DNA of 40,931 bases from Bacillota bacterium (GTDB lineage Bacteria; Bacillota; Sulfobacillia; Symbiobacteriales; ZC4RG38): positions 1 to 40,931 of the forward strand of contig JAKKUO010000017.1 in the NCBI GenBank assembly GCA_021890795.1, in the 5' to 3' direction. The notes below the pieces were generated by a model, which was not told the DNA's origin, made no database searches, and saw only the letters and a list, made by a program, of their open reading frames with translations. A program made the position numbers and the translations under genes. Positions 17,101 to 25,101 of the stretch are shown one piece after another; positions within the stretch are counted from its first letter, which is position 1, and each line of letters begins with the position of its first letter.

Positions 17101-17748
17101 CAGGTCTTCACCTTCTCTGAGGCTGCCCCGGCGCCGCCGAGCAACCTGCGCGCCAGAAACCTCGATGGGGCTGTGCAGCTCACCTGGGACCGGAGCCCGT
17201 CTGCCGACACGGCGGAGTACCTCATCTACCGTACGGACCCGGGCGCCGGGACCCCCACCCTCGTCGGGGCGGTGCCCCAGGGAGAGGAAGACCAGCTCGC
17301 CTACACCGATTCGGGCCTCCAGAACGAAGTGGAGTACGAGTACCACGTGTACGCGCAGAGCCGGGCGGGCGTCCGGAGCGCACAGCCTGCCTCCGTGAAG
17401 GCCCACCCGAGCGCAGCGCCGGCACAGCCCCAGGACTTCTCCGGCAAGGCCAGCGCCGCTGTGGTCAATCTCTCCTGGCAGAAGAACACCGAGCCGGACC
17501 TCGGCGGCTACATCGTCTACCGGATGGACCCCGACGGCGGCTGGGTGGAGCTGGAACGGCTGCCCGCCAACAAGAAGACCTGGGTTGACCACGGTGCCGA
17601 CACCTCGGTGGACAACACCTACGGCCTGGTGGCGGTCGACCAGTGGGGCGTGGAGTCCACCATGGCCATCACAACGGTGAAGCGGTTCGCACCGCCGGGC
17701 CATGGGGACGGTGGCGGCGGAAAGGGCGGCGGCTCCGGGAAGCCGTAG
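14119..17748 (+). CDS. Secreted subtilisin-family (S8) serine protease with PA and FN3 domains
   Basis: The 1209-aa product starts at a TTG, 6 nt behind AGGGGGG. It has a Sec signal peptide (basic MRFRFR, hydrophobic core, A-A-A-A-E-A cleavage region near 30). An I9-type propeptide follows (about 58-150), then the catalytic domain: Asp190 (V-I-D-T-G-I-D), His262 (G-H-G-T-H-V-A), the oxyanion Asn360 (A-G-N-S-G) and Ser580 (G-T-S-M-A-A-P-H). A protease-associated domain is inserted at about 415-520, as in lactocepin-type and plant subtilases. After it come beta-rich regions and two FN3 domains (about 1010-1098 and 1100-1192). The C-terminus is a glycine/lysine tail without LPXTG or SLH motifs, so release into the medium is likely. 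It has its own promoter and is transcribed alone, converging on rtcB. Confidence 0.93.
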   Translation: MRFRFRCHWIVAAALVLGAALPPGAAAAEARAGGRLEPVPVSGPVEASVAPPSLSQHRVEVLVKLRHEPLARVYARSLRQGRALSALEQKEHRARLEQVQNQVLGQVAALGGKEVFRFKNALNAVQVQVPAAALPKLAEHPEVAGIYPARPVTLNNETSVPFIGADKVWDLVDQDGVPVTGEGIRVAVIDTGIDYYHAALGGSGNPDDYRNDNPDMVEPGTFPTAKVVGGYDLVGDDYDAGSDDPDRRIPRPDPDPLDVHGHGTHVAATIGGVGVPGKIGPGVAPGVLLYAYKVFGREGSTTMTTAAIEMAMDPNGDGDLSDHVDVINMSLGSPFGEEIEAEVAQAATELGIIVVASAGNSGNVPYITGSPAVAPGAISVAAAVDDGIVRGAIKATYPDGNETLFEAVEATFTPPLAETGDVTGTLVDTGGAGCAPEDFQSDPAGAIALIDRGVCPFVDKVRNAQQKGALAVVVVNNVDGDPITMGGDPDGFEIPAVMIAKASGQTLREAIAGGQTVQVTLSAAFSIRRPDLADTLADFTSRGPGGARSSFKPDLAAPGFEIRSAAVGKGTEGVLMSGTSMAAPHVAGAAALLRQLHPDWSVEEIKAVLQNTATPARDRSGSPYPLTLQGTGRIQVDKAARATVLALPGGVSFGYVPVPGPTSITRTVTVRNKSDTARTFALEVAFNGNAHGVRAQLSRTRVTVPANGETTVDLTLTFDPTQLPNQWNQPFVEVGGWIRLTERGGEGEDLVVGFTAFPEAAAQVEGAVRSISDPDEGPAQVELTNTSPVAGYALPFHFVTADEADPDLRGYEAVDIRYVGVRASRDPGSGEDLVEFAVVTEAPWTADETVGKEVHLDIDLDGAPDYALFTYNLRHLGGANAPATFVYDFATGDATAYYYTPRPTWYNARVTVLTAPMDAVGLRPGQPFRATALTIHEGGVAADTAPPVEVNASVTRTPLPDLEVAPDEPQLLEWNGTTDPLLLVYLENRPEDQHQVFTFSEAAPAPPSNLRARNLDGAVQLTWDRSPSADTAEYLIYRTDPGAGTPTLVGAVPQGEEDQLAYTDSGLQNEVEYEYHVYAQSRAGVRSAQPASVKAHPSAAPAQPQDFSGKASAAVVNLSWQKNTEPDLGGYIVYRMDPDGGWVELERLPANKKTWVDHGADTSVDNTYGLVAVDQWGVESTMAITTVKRFAPPGHGDGGGGKGGGSGKP

Positions 17749-17808
17749 GCCAGCCAAGGCCCTGGCGACACCGGCCCGCCGTAGCCGGTGAGCCCAGACA
17801 CACTGCTC

Positions 17809-17845
17809 GGGCCCCCGGCCTCCCGATCAGGGAGGCCGGGGGCCC
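17809..17845. terminator. Bidirectional hairpin between protease and rtcB
   Basis: A perfect 16-bp G+C-rich inverted repeat with a 5-nt loop (gatca) lies between two convergent stop codons, 61 bp after the protease and 43 bp from the rtcB end. No T-tract follows on either strand, but the position fits a shared terminator. Confidence 0.7.
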
Positions 17846-17887
17846 CGTCGCGCCGGTCACCTTCCTGCCCGCGGCTTCCCGCCCGAG

Positions 17888-19183
17888 CTAGTCCTGGTAC
17901 GGGTCGTACTCCTCCGGCGGCGCCATGGCCACCCCCACGGGCCGGAGGACGTGAAGCACCTCAAAGGTGGGGGCGTGGTACCGGAGCACCTCCCGGAGGG
18001 GCCGGTAGACCACCGGCGCCTCGTCGGCGCCGCCGCCCCGGAGTTCGATCCCCCGGGCCTTGAGTTGGCGGCGCACCTGGTCCATGTCCACCACGCCCCC
18101 CACCCGCACTCGCCGGCCGCCCACCCGCTTCCACTTGCCCGCCGCCTGGGTGCGGCTCATCACCCGGCCGGAGCCGTGGATGGTGCTGTAGAGGGCGGCC
18201 GCGGACTCCGGGCTCTCCACCCCCCGGATGACCACCGCCATGTCCCCCATCGACCCGCCCACAAACCCAAGTTGGCCGGGCCAGAGGGGCGTGGCACCCT
18301 TCCGGATCACCCAGAGCTTCCGCCCCCCGTGCTCCTCGAGCCAGGCGAAGTTGTGGTGGTTATGGACGGTAAAGGTCGCCCGGGCACCCAGGATGCCCAG
18401 GACCTGGTCCACCACGTAGTCCCGGCCCGCGTAGGCGTACCGGCCGGCCAGGTTCATGGCAGCGATGTACGCCTGGCCGAGTTCGCTGCTTACCGGGATC
18501 AGGGTGGGGGGCATATCCATCCCCGGCTCCCGGAAGGTCCCGTCAAAGGGCTTTCCGGAGGCCAGGTTGAGAAAGCCCGAGGCCACCTTGTAGCCAAAGC
18601 CCCGGCTGCCGAAGTGGACCGCCACCCAAACCGGGGCGCTGTCCGGGATCTCCTCCACCCTCACCCCGGCCGGCTGGTCTGCCCGGTCGGGCCCCGGTTC
18701 CAGGGCCCACCGGTCCCGGTCCACCTCCACCAGCAGGTCGACGTAATGGTTGCCCCCGCCGACGGTGCCCAGTTGCTCATAGGCGAGGGGTTTCAATTCT
18801 TGCAGGTGCTTCACTTCCCGCCAGGTGGGGTCGTCGAAGAGGGGATGGTCCACCGGCTGCGGGTTGCGCCGGCCGATGCCGAAGGAGACGGTGTTGAAGA
18901 TGGCATCCATGATCCGGGGCAGGTCCCGGCGGATCTCCCCCCAGGTGAGGTTGGTGCGGACGGCCTTGTTGCCGCAGGCGATGTCAAAGCCGACCCCCGA
19001 CGGGCTGATGTACCGCTCGTAGGCCACCACCCCGCCGATGGGCTGGCTGTAGCCCTTGTGGCCGTCGGCCATCAGGGCCGCGGCGGGCGCGCTGCCGGCC
19101 CGGGCGCAGGTCACCAGTTGCCGCAGGGTCTCCTCGTCGTGCTCACCCCAGACGGGAAAGTTCTCCCGAATCCGATAGGGCAT
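17888..19183 (-). CDS. rtcB: RNA-splicing ligase RtcB
   Basis: RtcB joins 2',3'-cyclic phosphate or 3'-phosphate RNA ends to 5'-OH ends, using GTP and Mn2+, in RNA repair and stress responses. The 431-aa product carries D-G-H-K-G-Y-S-Q-P-I-G-G and G-V-G-F-D-I-A-C-G near the N-terminus (metal-binding Asp and Cys). It also has G-T-V-G-G-G-N-H, V-H-F-G-S-R-G and H-N-H-H-N in the core, and H-G-S-G-R-V-M-S-R with the histidine that becomes guanylylated. I chose the ATG at 19183, 7 nt after GGAGGG; the frame is open to 19243 but lacks a family match there. No archease or RtcA gene is adjacent, and the gene stands alone. Confidence 0.95.
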   Translation of the reverse strand: MPYRIRENFPVWGEHDEETLRQLVTCARAGSAPAAALMADGHKGYSQPIGGVVAYERYISPSGVGFDIACGNKAVRTNLTWGEIRRDLPRIMDAIFNTVSFGIGRRNPQPVDHPLFDDPTWREVKHLQELKPLAYEQLGTVGGGNHYVDLLVEVDRDRWALEPGPDRADQPAGVRVEEIPDSAPVWVAVHFGSRGFGYKVASGFLNLASGKPFDGTFREPGMDMPPTLIPVSSELGQAYIAAMNLAGRYAYAGRDYVVDQVLGILGARATFTVHNHHNFAWLEEHGGRKLWVIRKGATPLWPGQLGFVGGSMGDMAVVIRGVESPESAAALYSTIHGSGRVMSRTQAAGKWKRVGGRRVRVGGVVDMDQVRRQLKARGIELRGGGADEAPVVYRPLREVLRYHAPTFEVLHVLRPVGVAMAPPEEYDPYQD

Positions 19184-19274
19184 GGGCCTTCCCTCCAGAA
19201 GAACGGCCAGGACAGAAATTGGCGCACCGGAAAACCGGCGCACCTCTTGTCGAACTTTGTCGCAAACGATCCTA

Positions 19275-19303
19275 TTGCATCATCCCAGGAATACCGATAG
19301 CAT
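19275..19303 (+). promoter_or_regulatory. Candidate promoter for the peptide transporter operon
   Basis: TTGCAT (19275-19280) and TAGCAT (19298-19303) are 17 nt apart on the plus strand, in the AT-rich divergent region between rtcB and the permease gene. The leader to the TTG start at 19465 would be about 155 nt. No clear riboswitch fold was seen. Confidence 0.4.
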
Positions 19304-19464
19304 TAATGAATAACCAGGAATTCCGCTTGCCGATGGATTGCCACGATTCCCCGGCCGGGACGGTACGGCTGCCGCCGCACCTGACCCGGGAACCAGACCG
19401 CGGCATTCCAGCGGAACTATTATCGCCTCAAACCGGAGGACTCGGGAAGGGGGAACGGCTTCCC

Positions 19465-20415
19465 TTGCTACGCTACCTCGTACGGCGGCTGCTGGTCGCA
19501 CTCCCCGTGCTCCTGGGGGTCACCCTCCTCTCCTACGCAATCATCTCCCTGGCCCCGGGGGATCCGGTGGACCTGCTCATCGACCCCAACATGAGCGCGC
19601 ACGACATCGAGCAGATGCGCATCCGCCTGGGGCTCGACAAGCCCTGGCCGGTCCGCTACGCCAAGTGGCTCGGAGAGCTGGCCCGGGGGAACCTCGGCTA
19701 CTCGTACCTGACGGGTCGGCCGGTGGCCGAGCGGATTGCTGAACGGGTCGGCCCCACCCTCTCCCTTACCCTGTCCGCCTTCCTCCTGACCTACCTGGTG
19801 GCCATCCCCGTGGGGGTCATCGCCGCCACCCGCCAGTACTCGTGGATCGACTACCTGACCAGCTTCTTCGCCCTCGCCGGCAATTCGATCCCTACCTTCT
19901 TCCTCGGGCTGGCGATGATCTACGTCTTCTCCCTGAAGCTCGACCTGTTCCCGACGGGCGGTTCCGCCACCCTGGGCGGCCCGGGGGGATGGCTTGACCG
20001 GCTGCATCACCTGGTCCTGCCCGCGGTGGTCCTGAGCACCACCGGCATGGGGCGGACCATGCGCTTCGTCCGCTCCGCCATGTTGGAGGTGACCCGTCAG
20101 GACTTCATCCGCACCGCCTGGGCCAAGGGGCTCTCCCGCCGGGCGGTGATCTACAAGCACGCCCTGCGGAACGCCCTGATCCCGGTGGTCACCCTCCTCG
20201 GCCTGGAGCTGCCCACCCTCATCGGCGGGGCGGTGATCACCGAGTCGGTCTTCGGCTGGCCGGGGATGGGCCGCCTGACCATCGAGGCCATCTCCCAGCG
20301 GGACTACCCGGTGATCATGGCCCTGAACCTCCTCACAGCCCTCATGGTGCTGGCGGGGCAACTGCTCACCGACCTGCTCTACGCCCTGGTCGATCCCCGC
20401 ATCCGCTACTCGTGA
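19465..20415 (+). CDS. dppB: Peptide/nickel-type ABC transporter permease (DppB/OppB family)
   Basis: This is the first membrane subunit of a binding-protein-dependent importer for peptides or similar solutes. With the TTG start at 19465 (ribosome site GGAAGGGGG about 11 nt upstream) it has 316 aa and begins MLRYLVRRLLVALPVLLGVT, the usual DppB N-terminus with the first membrane segment. The S-L-A-P-G-D-P loop and the EAA-loop segment G-L-S-R-R-A-V-I-Y-K-H-A-L-R-N (ATPase contact) are present. The frame is open upstream to 19219, but that part resembles no permease. The end overlaps dppC in a GTGA junction. Substrate cannot be told from sequence alone. Confidence 0.9.
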   Translation: MLRYLVRRLLVALPVLLGVTLLSYAIISLAPGDPVDLLIDPNMSAHDIEQMRIRLGLDKPWPVRYAKWLGELARGNLGYSYLTGRPVAERIAERVGPTLSLTLSAFLLTYLVAIPVGVIAATRQYSWIDYLTSFFALAGNSIPTFFLGLAMIYVFSLKLDLFPTGGSATLGGPGGWLDRLHHLVLPAVVLSTTGMGRTMRFVRSAMLEVTRQDFIRTAWAKGLSRRAVIYKHALRNALIPVVTLLGLELPTLIGGAVITESVFGWPGMGRLTIEAISQRDYPVIMALNLLTALMVLAGQLLTDLLYALVDPRIRYS

Positions 20416-21365
20416 CCGACGATGGACAACTCCGCAAGGTAGGTGATCCAACAATGCTCCTGGCCCTGCCTCTGGCCCGGCGGGAGGCGGAACCGGAGAC
20501 CCCCGGGCGACCGGACGATGCCACCGGGGCCCGGCAGGTGATCCGACGGTTCCTGCGCCACCGGCTGGCAGTGATGGGGCTGGTGATCCTGGCGGCCCTT
20601 GCCGTCCTGGCGCTCTTCGGCCGGCAGATCGCGCCCCACGACCCCAACGCGATCATCGCCGATGTGACCACCGACGCCCCCAGCCCCGGCCACCCCCTGG
20701 GGCTGGACCCCGTCGGCCGGGACAACCTCAGCCGGCTGATCGACGCCACCCGCATCTCCCTCTCCGTCGGCGTCGGCTCGGTGGCCATCTACGTCACCAT
20801 CGGCGTCATCCTCGGGGCCCTCGCGGGGTACTTCGGCGGCTGGGTGGACATGGTCATCATGCGCCTGGCCGACGTGGTCCTCTCCTTCCCCACCCTGATG
20901 CTGATCCTGGTGGTCACCGCGGTGGTGGGGCCGAGCTTCTGGAACGTCATCCTGGTCCTGGGCCTCCTGGGCTGGCCGCCGGTGGCCCGGCTGGTTCGGG
21001 GGGAGTTCCTCACCCTCCGGGAGCGGGAGTTCACCCAGGCCGCCCGGGCCCTGGGAGCCCGGGACAGCCGGATCATCTTCCGGCACATCCTGCCCAACGC
21101 CTCAGGCCCGATCCTGGTGGCCGCTACCTTCGGCACCGCCCAGGCGATCCTGGTGGAGGCCGCGCTCAGCTTCCTCGGCCTTGGCGTGCAGCCGCCCCAG
21201 GCCTCCTGGGGCAACATGCTCATCGCCGCCCAGTCCCTGACGGTGCTGGAGGAAAAGCCCTGGATGTGGCTGCCGCCCGGGCTGATGATCTTCATCTCCG
21301 TGCTGGCCATCAACTTTGTCGGCGACGGCCTGCGGGACGCCCTGGACCCGCGGCTCCGGCGATGA
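20412..21365 (+). CDS. dppC: Peptide/nickel-type ABC transporter permease (DppC/OppC family)
   Basis: Second permease subunit, partner of the DppB-like protein. The 317-aa product has the cytoplasmic N-terminus and first membrane helix (about residues 48-70) followed by the short D-P-N-A-I-I-A-D loop and H-P-L-G-L-D-P-V-G-R-D, a strong DppC signature. The EAA loop is A-R-A-L-G-A-R-D-S-R-I-I-F-R-H. The GTG at 20412 overlaps the upstream stop by 4 nt. An ATG 42 nt downstream (20454), with AGGTG 8 nt ahead, is a plausible alternative and would give 303 aa. A 103-nt gap separates it from the binding-protein gene. Confidence 0.9.
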   Translation: MTDDGQLRKVGDPTMLLALPLARREAEPETPGRPDDATGARQVIRRFLRHRLAVMGLVILAALAVLALFGRQIAPHDPNAIIADVTTDAPSPGHPLGLDPVGRDNLSRLIDATRISLSVGVGSVAIYVTIGVILGALAGYFGGWVDMVIMRLADVVLSFPTLMLILVVTAVVGPSFWNVILVLGLLGWPPVARLVRGEFLTLREREFTQAARALGARDSRIIFRHILPNASGPILVAATFGTAQAILVEAALSFLGLGVQPPQASWGNMLIAAQSLTVLEEKPWMWLPPGLMIFISVLAINFVGDGLRDALDPRLRR

Positions 21366-21468
21366 CCGGAGCCCGGAAAGTCCGGGGCTTGGCCCTCCCA
21401 CCGGGGGCCTGGCCCTCCCGCCGGCCGGCCCGGCGAGATGAACCAGAGCAAGAGAGCGAGGGGGTTCC

Positions 21469-23166
21469 ATGGTGAAGCGTGGTTTCCGTCGGCTTGCGGC
21501 CTGGATCCTTGCCGCAGCGGTGGCGCTGACCGGCTGTGGCGGCGGCCGCTCGGGCGATGCCCAGGGGACGCCGCCTCAGGGTGATCAGGCCCGCAGCGAG
21601 GCCCCGACCCAGCCCGGGGGCTCGAAGCAGGTCACCATCGGCATCTGGTCCAGCCCCAACACCTTCAACCCGATCTCCTACGACACCACCTACACCTACC
21701 TGATCATCCGGATGCTCTACCCCACCCTGCTGGAGATGAACGACAAGCTGGAGTTCGAGGGGCGGCTGGCGGAGAAGTGGACCGTCTCCGACGACAAGAC
21801 GAAATTCACTTTCTACCTTAATAAGAACGCCCGGTGGACCGACGGCACCCCCATCACCGCCCACGACGTGGCGGCCACCGTCAGCATGATCGCCCGGCCG
21901 GAGACCAAGACCACCCGGCGGTCCCTGATCGACACCATCGCCGGGCTGGATGAGAACGGCACCGCGCCGGAGGGGAAGGTCTCGGGCATCCGGGTGGTGG
22001 ACGACCACACCATCGAGTTCACCACCAAGGGGCCGGTGGACCCTGACGCCTTCCTGGAGAAACTCGGCGTCAACGTCTTCATCGTGCCCAAGGTCCTGCT
22101 GGACCAGGTGCAGAACCCGGCGGAGATTGACCGGGAGCCCTGGTCGATGGAGCCCAAGGTGACCGGCGGCCCCTTCAAGTTCGTCCGCTACGTCACCGAC
22201 CAGTACGTGGAGCTGGAGAAGAACCCGGACTACTGGCTGGGCGAGCCCAAGCTGGACAAGATCTTCGTCCGCATCGTCCCCCGGGCCACCATCGCGGCCG
22301 CGCTGGAGAAGGGCGAGATCGACATGACCGGCGGCGCCGGCATCGGCGAGGTGCCGGTGGAGGACTGGGAGAAGGTCGCCGCGATGCCCCACCTCACCCC
22401 GGCCACCTACGTGGCGCCGTCCTACCAGTACCTGGATGTGAACGCCGCGCAGCCCCACCTCTCGGACCCCCGGGTCCGGCGGGCCTTTGCCCACGCGATC
22501 AACCGGCAGCTGATCGTCGACCGGCTCCTCAAGGGGCAGGGGGAGGTCCTCAACACGCCCCTGAACAGCGCCAACAAGTACTACCGGCCCGAACTGCAGA
22601 AAGAGCTGGAGTACAACCCCGAGAAGGCCAAGCAGCTCCTCCAGGAGGCGGGCTGGGACTTTAACCGGGAGATCGTGCTGCTGACCCCCACGGGCAACAC
22701 CGTCCGGGAGCAGTCCGCGGACATCATCCAGGCCAACCTCCAGGCGGTGGGGGTAAAGGTCCGGGTTCAGAAGGTGGACTTCCCCACCCGGCAGGCCATG
22801 GCCCAGCGGGGCGAGTGGGAGATCTCCCTGGTGGGCTTCAGCGCCACTTTTGACCCCGACTTCTCCAGCCAGGTCTCGGCCAAGGGCGCGTACAACTACC
22901 GCCGCCTCCCCGGGGCCGAGAACGACAACAAGAAGTACTACAACCCGCGGCTCGACGAGCTGCTGCTCCAGGGGAAGAACACCGCAGACTTTGAAGAGCG
23001 GATGCGGATCTACACCGAGGCCCAGAAGGTCTTCATCGAGGACCTGCCGCTCATTCCCCTCTACGCGCCCAAGGCCCTGGTGGTGGTGAACAAGCGGGTG
23101 ACCGGGGTGAAGCCCGGTCCCCAGGGGCTCACCTGGAACACCCACGAGTGGGATGTGACCCAGTAG
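21469..23166 (+). CDS. dppA: Peptide-type ABC transporter substrate-binding lipoprotein (SBP family 5)
   Basis: Extracellular lipid-anchored receptor for the two permeases. The 565-aa product has a basic N-terminus, a hydrophobic segment and the lipobox L-T-G-C, so lipidation at Cys23 is expected. A short Gly/Ser/Pro-rich linker leads to the family 5 fold, with Y-P-T-L-L-E-M, L-A-E-K-W-T-V-S-D-D-K-T-K-F-T-F and R-W-T-D-G-T-P-I-T-A-H-D-V motifs. Late in the sequence is the R-V-R-R-A-F-A-H-A-I-N-R motif, also typical. The ATG at 21469 follows GAGGGGG. Opp/Dpp systems normally have two ATPases (DppD, DppF) in the same operon. None follow here; a terminator does. Confidence 0.92.
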   Translation: MVKRGFRRLAAWILAAAVALTGCGGGRSGDAQGTPPQGDQARSEAPTQPGGSKQVTIGIWSSPNTFNPISYDTTYTYLIIRMLYPTLLEMNDKLEFEGRLAEKWTVSDDKTKFTFYLNKNARWTDGTPITAHDVAATVSMIARPETKTTRRSLIDTIAGLDENGTAPEGKVSGIRVVDDHTIEFTTKGPVDPDAFLEKLGVNVFIVPKVLLDQVQNPAEIDREPWSMEPKVTGGPFKFVRYVTDQYVELEKNPDYWLGEPKLDKIFVRIVPRATIAAALEKGEIDMTGGAGIGEVPVEDWEKVAAMPHLTPATYVAPSYQYLDVNAAQPHLSDPRVRRAFAHAINRQLIVDRLLKGQGEVLNTPLNSANKYYRPELQKELEYNPEKAKQLLQEAGWDFNREIVLLTPTGNTVREQSADIIQANLQAVGVKVRVQKVDFPTRQAMAQRGEWEISLVGFSATFDPDFSSQVSAKGAYNYRRLPGAENDNKKYYNPRLDELLLQGKNTADFEERMRIYTEAQKVFIEDLPLIPLYAPKALVVVNKRVTGVKPGPQGLTWNTHEWDVTQ

Positions 23167-23201
23167 CCGTTGGGACGGGATCCAGCGGCGGCGCCCCAGC
23201 C

Positions 23202-23234
23202 GCCCCGGGCAGGCCCTTACGGCCTGCCCGGGGC
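23202..23234 (+). terminator. Intrinsic terminator after the peptide transporter operon
   Basis: A perfect 14-bp inverted repeat (GCCCCGGGCAGGCC and its complement) with a 5-nt loop lies 35 nt after the stop codon and is followed by the T/C-rich run TTCTCCTTCC. It separates the peptide transporter genes from the ECF transporter genes. Confidence 0.8.
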
Positions 23235-23409
23235 TTCTCCTTCCACGGTCCTTCCCATGAACCGGCCCCGGTGCTGTTGCGCCGGCCGCCGGCGGACCGG
23301 CACAACTCCAAGCCAGCCTAAGTTCCAAGTGGACAGGATTTTCTTGTTCCCGAGACGAATTGGTGAACTCGAATTTCCCTGATTCCCCATCGGAGGAGGC
23401 AACGCAGCC

Positions 23410-25095
23410 TTGTCCACCGCCATCGACCTGCGGGGCGTCCGCTTCACCTACCGGGGGGCTGCCCGCCCCGCCCTGGACGGGGTGGACCTCACCGTTGCCC
23501 CCGGCGAGTTCGTGGTGCTGGTAGGGCCCAGCGGCGCAGGCAAGTCCACCCTCTGCTACATCCTGAACGGTCTCGTGCCCCAGTTCCTCCGGGGCCGGCT
23601 GGAAGGGAGCGTCACCATCCTGGGGGAGCCGGCTGCAGGCCGGAAGGTCAGCGCCCTGGCGGAGAAGGTCGGCCTGGTCTTCCAGGACTTTGAGAGCCAG
23701 CTCTTCTCCACCAACGTGGAACTCGAGGTGGCCTTTGCCCCGGAGAACTTCGGGGTGGACCCGGCGGAGATCCGGCGCCGGGTGCGGGAGTGCCTGGCCA
23801 CCGTGGGCCTTACCGGCCTCGAGCACCGGGAGCCCGCCACCCTCTCCGGCGGGCAGAAGCAGCGGCTGGCCATCGCCTCGGTCCTCAGCATGGAGCCCCG
23901 GATCCTGGTGATGGACGAGCCCACCACCGACCTCGACCCCCTGGGGAAGGAGGCGGTCTTCGCGGTGGCCCGGCGCCTCCGGGAGCGGGGGCTCACCCTG
24001 GTGATCGCCGAGCACGAGACCGAGGAGGCAGCCGCCGCCGACCGGGTGGTGGTGCTCCACGAGGGGCGGGTGGTCGCCCAGGGGACCCCCCGGGAGGTCC
24101 TGACCCGGGCAGACTGGCTGGAGGAGCTTGGCGTCCAGCCCCTGGGGGCGGCCCAGATCACCGCCCGGCTGGGCCTGCCGCCGGCCCTCACCGTGGAGGA
24201 GGCCGTGGAGGTCCTGCGCGAGGCCGGGTACCGGGTCGACCCCGCCGCCCTGGTAGAACTCCGGGAGCGGGACCGCCGCCGGGCCGCGGCCCTCGGCGAG
24301 CCGGTCATCGAGGTGCGGGACCTCGAGCACCGCTACCCCAACGGGGTCGCAGCCCTGCAGGGGGTGAACCTCACCATCCGCCGGGGGGAGTTCGTGGCCC
24401 TGGTGGGGCAGAACGGCTCGGGCAAGACCACCCTGGTGAAGCACCTCAACGGGCTTCTGCAGCCCACCGGGGGCGAGGTGCGGGTGGCGGGGGTGCCCAC
24501 CGCCGGCCAGTCGGTGCTGCAGCTCGGCCGGAGGGTCGGATACGTCTTCCAGAACCCGGACCACCAGATCTTCGCGGAGACGGTCTACGACGAGGTGGCC
24601 TTTGGCCCCCGGAACCACGGCCTGCCGGAGCCGGAGGTCCAGGCCCGGGTAGAAGAGGCCCTGGCGGCGGTGGGGCTCACCGGCCGGGAAGAGGAAGACC
24701 CCTTCGCCATGACCCGGGGCGAGCGGCAGCGGGTGGCGGTGGCCTCGGTCCTGGCCACCCGGCCTGAGGTGATCATCCTCGACGAGCCCACCACGGGCCT
24801 CGACTACCGGGAACAGCGGCAGATGATGGAACTGGTGCGGCGGCTCAACGAACAGGGACACACCATCCTCTGCGTCACCCACACCATGTGGGTGGTGGCC
24901 GAGTACGCCCACCGCACGGTGGTCATGCGGGACGGCCGGATCTGGATGGACGGGCCGACCCGGGAGGTACTGGCCCGGGAGGAGGAACTGACCGCCGCCA
25001 GCCTCAAACCCCCGCAACTGGTCCGGATCACCGGCCGCCTCGGCGGTACCCTCCTCAGCCTGGAGGAGTGCCTCCACGCCCTCCGGAAGGGGTGA
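23410..25095 (+). CDS. ecfA: Fused double ATPase of an ECF transporter (EcfA1-EcfA2)
   Basis: Energy-coupling factor importers use two ATPases; here both are in one 561-aa chain. The first half has Walker A G-P-S-G-A-G-K-S-T (39-47), Q-D-F-E-S-Q-L-F, signature L-S-G-G-Q (145-149) and D-E at 169-170. The second half starts near 298, with Walker A G-Q-N-G-S-G-K-T-T (333-341) and the EcfA-typical F-Q-N-P-D-H-Q-I-F. Its signature is altered to M-T-R-G-E (434-438), and L-D-E-P follows. One canonical and one degenerate site implies asymmetric ATP hydrolysis. The start is a TTG, 10 nt behind GGAGGAGG. EcfT follows after 6 nt. Upstream, 23320-23390 holds the direct repeat CGAATT, 8 nt apart. Confidence 0.93.
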   Translation: MSTAIDLRGVRFTYRGAARPALDGVDLTVAPGEFVVLVGPSGAGKSTLCYILNGLVPQFLRGRLEGSVTILGEPAAGRKVSALAEKVGLVFQDFESQLFSTNVELEVAFAPENFGVDPAEIRRRVRECLATVGLTGLEHREPATLSGGQKQRLAIASVLSMEPRILVMDEPTTDLDPLGKEAVFAVARRLRERGLTLVIAEHETEEAAAADRVVVLHEGRVVAQGTPREVLTRADWLEELGVQPLGAAQITARLGLPPALTVEEAVEVLREAGYRVDPAALVELRERDRRRAAALGEPVIEVRDLEHRYPNGVAALQGVNLTIRRGEFVALVGQNGSGKTTLVKHLNGLLQPTGGEVRVAGVPTAGQSVLQLGRRVGYVFQNPDHQIFAETVYDEVAFGPRNHGLPEPEVQARVEEALAAVGLTGREEEDPFAMTRGERQRVAVASVLATRPEVIILDEPTTGLDYREQRQMMELVRRLNEQGHTILCVTHTMWVVAEYAHRTVVMRDGRIWMDGPTREVLAREEELTAASLKPPQLVRITGRLGGTLLSLEECLHALRKG

Positions 25096-25101
25096 AGCGC
25101 C

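Noticed and set aside
14032-17757. Two minus-strand open frames of over 600 codons opposite the protease
   Set aside because: His/Gly/Val-rich composition with no family pattern; the plus-strand protease has all catalytic motifs.
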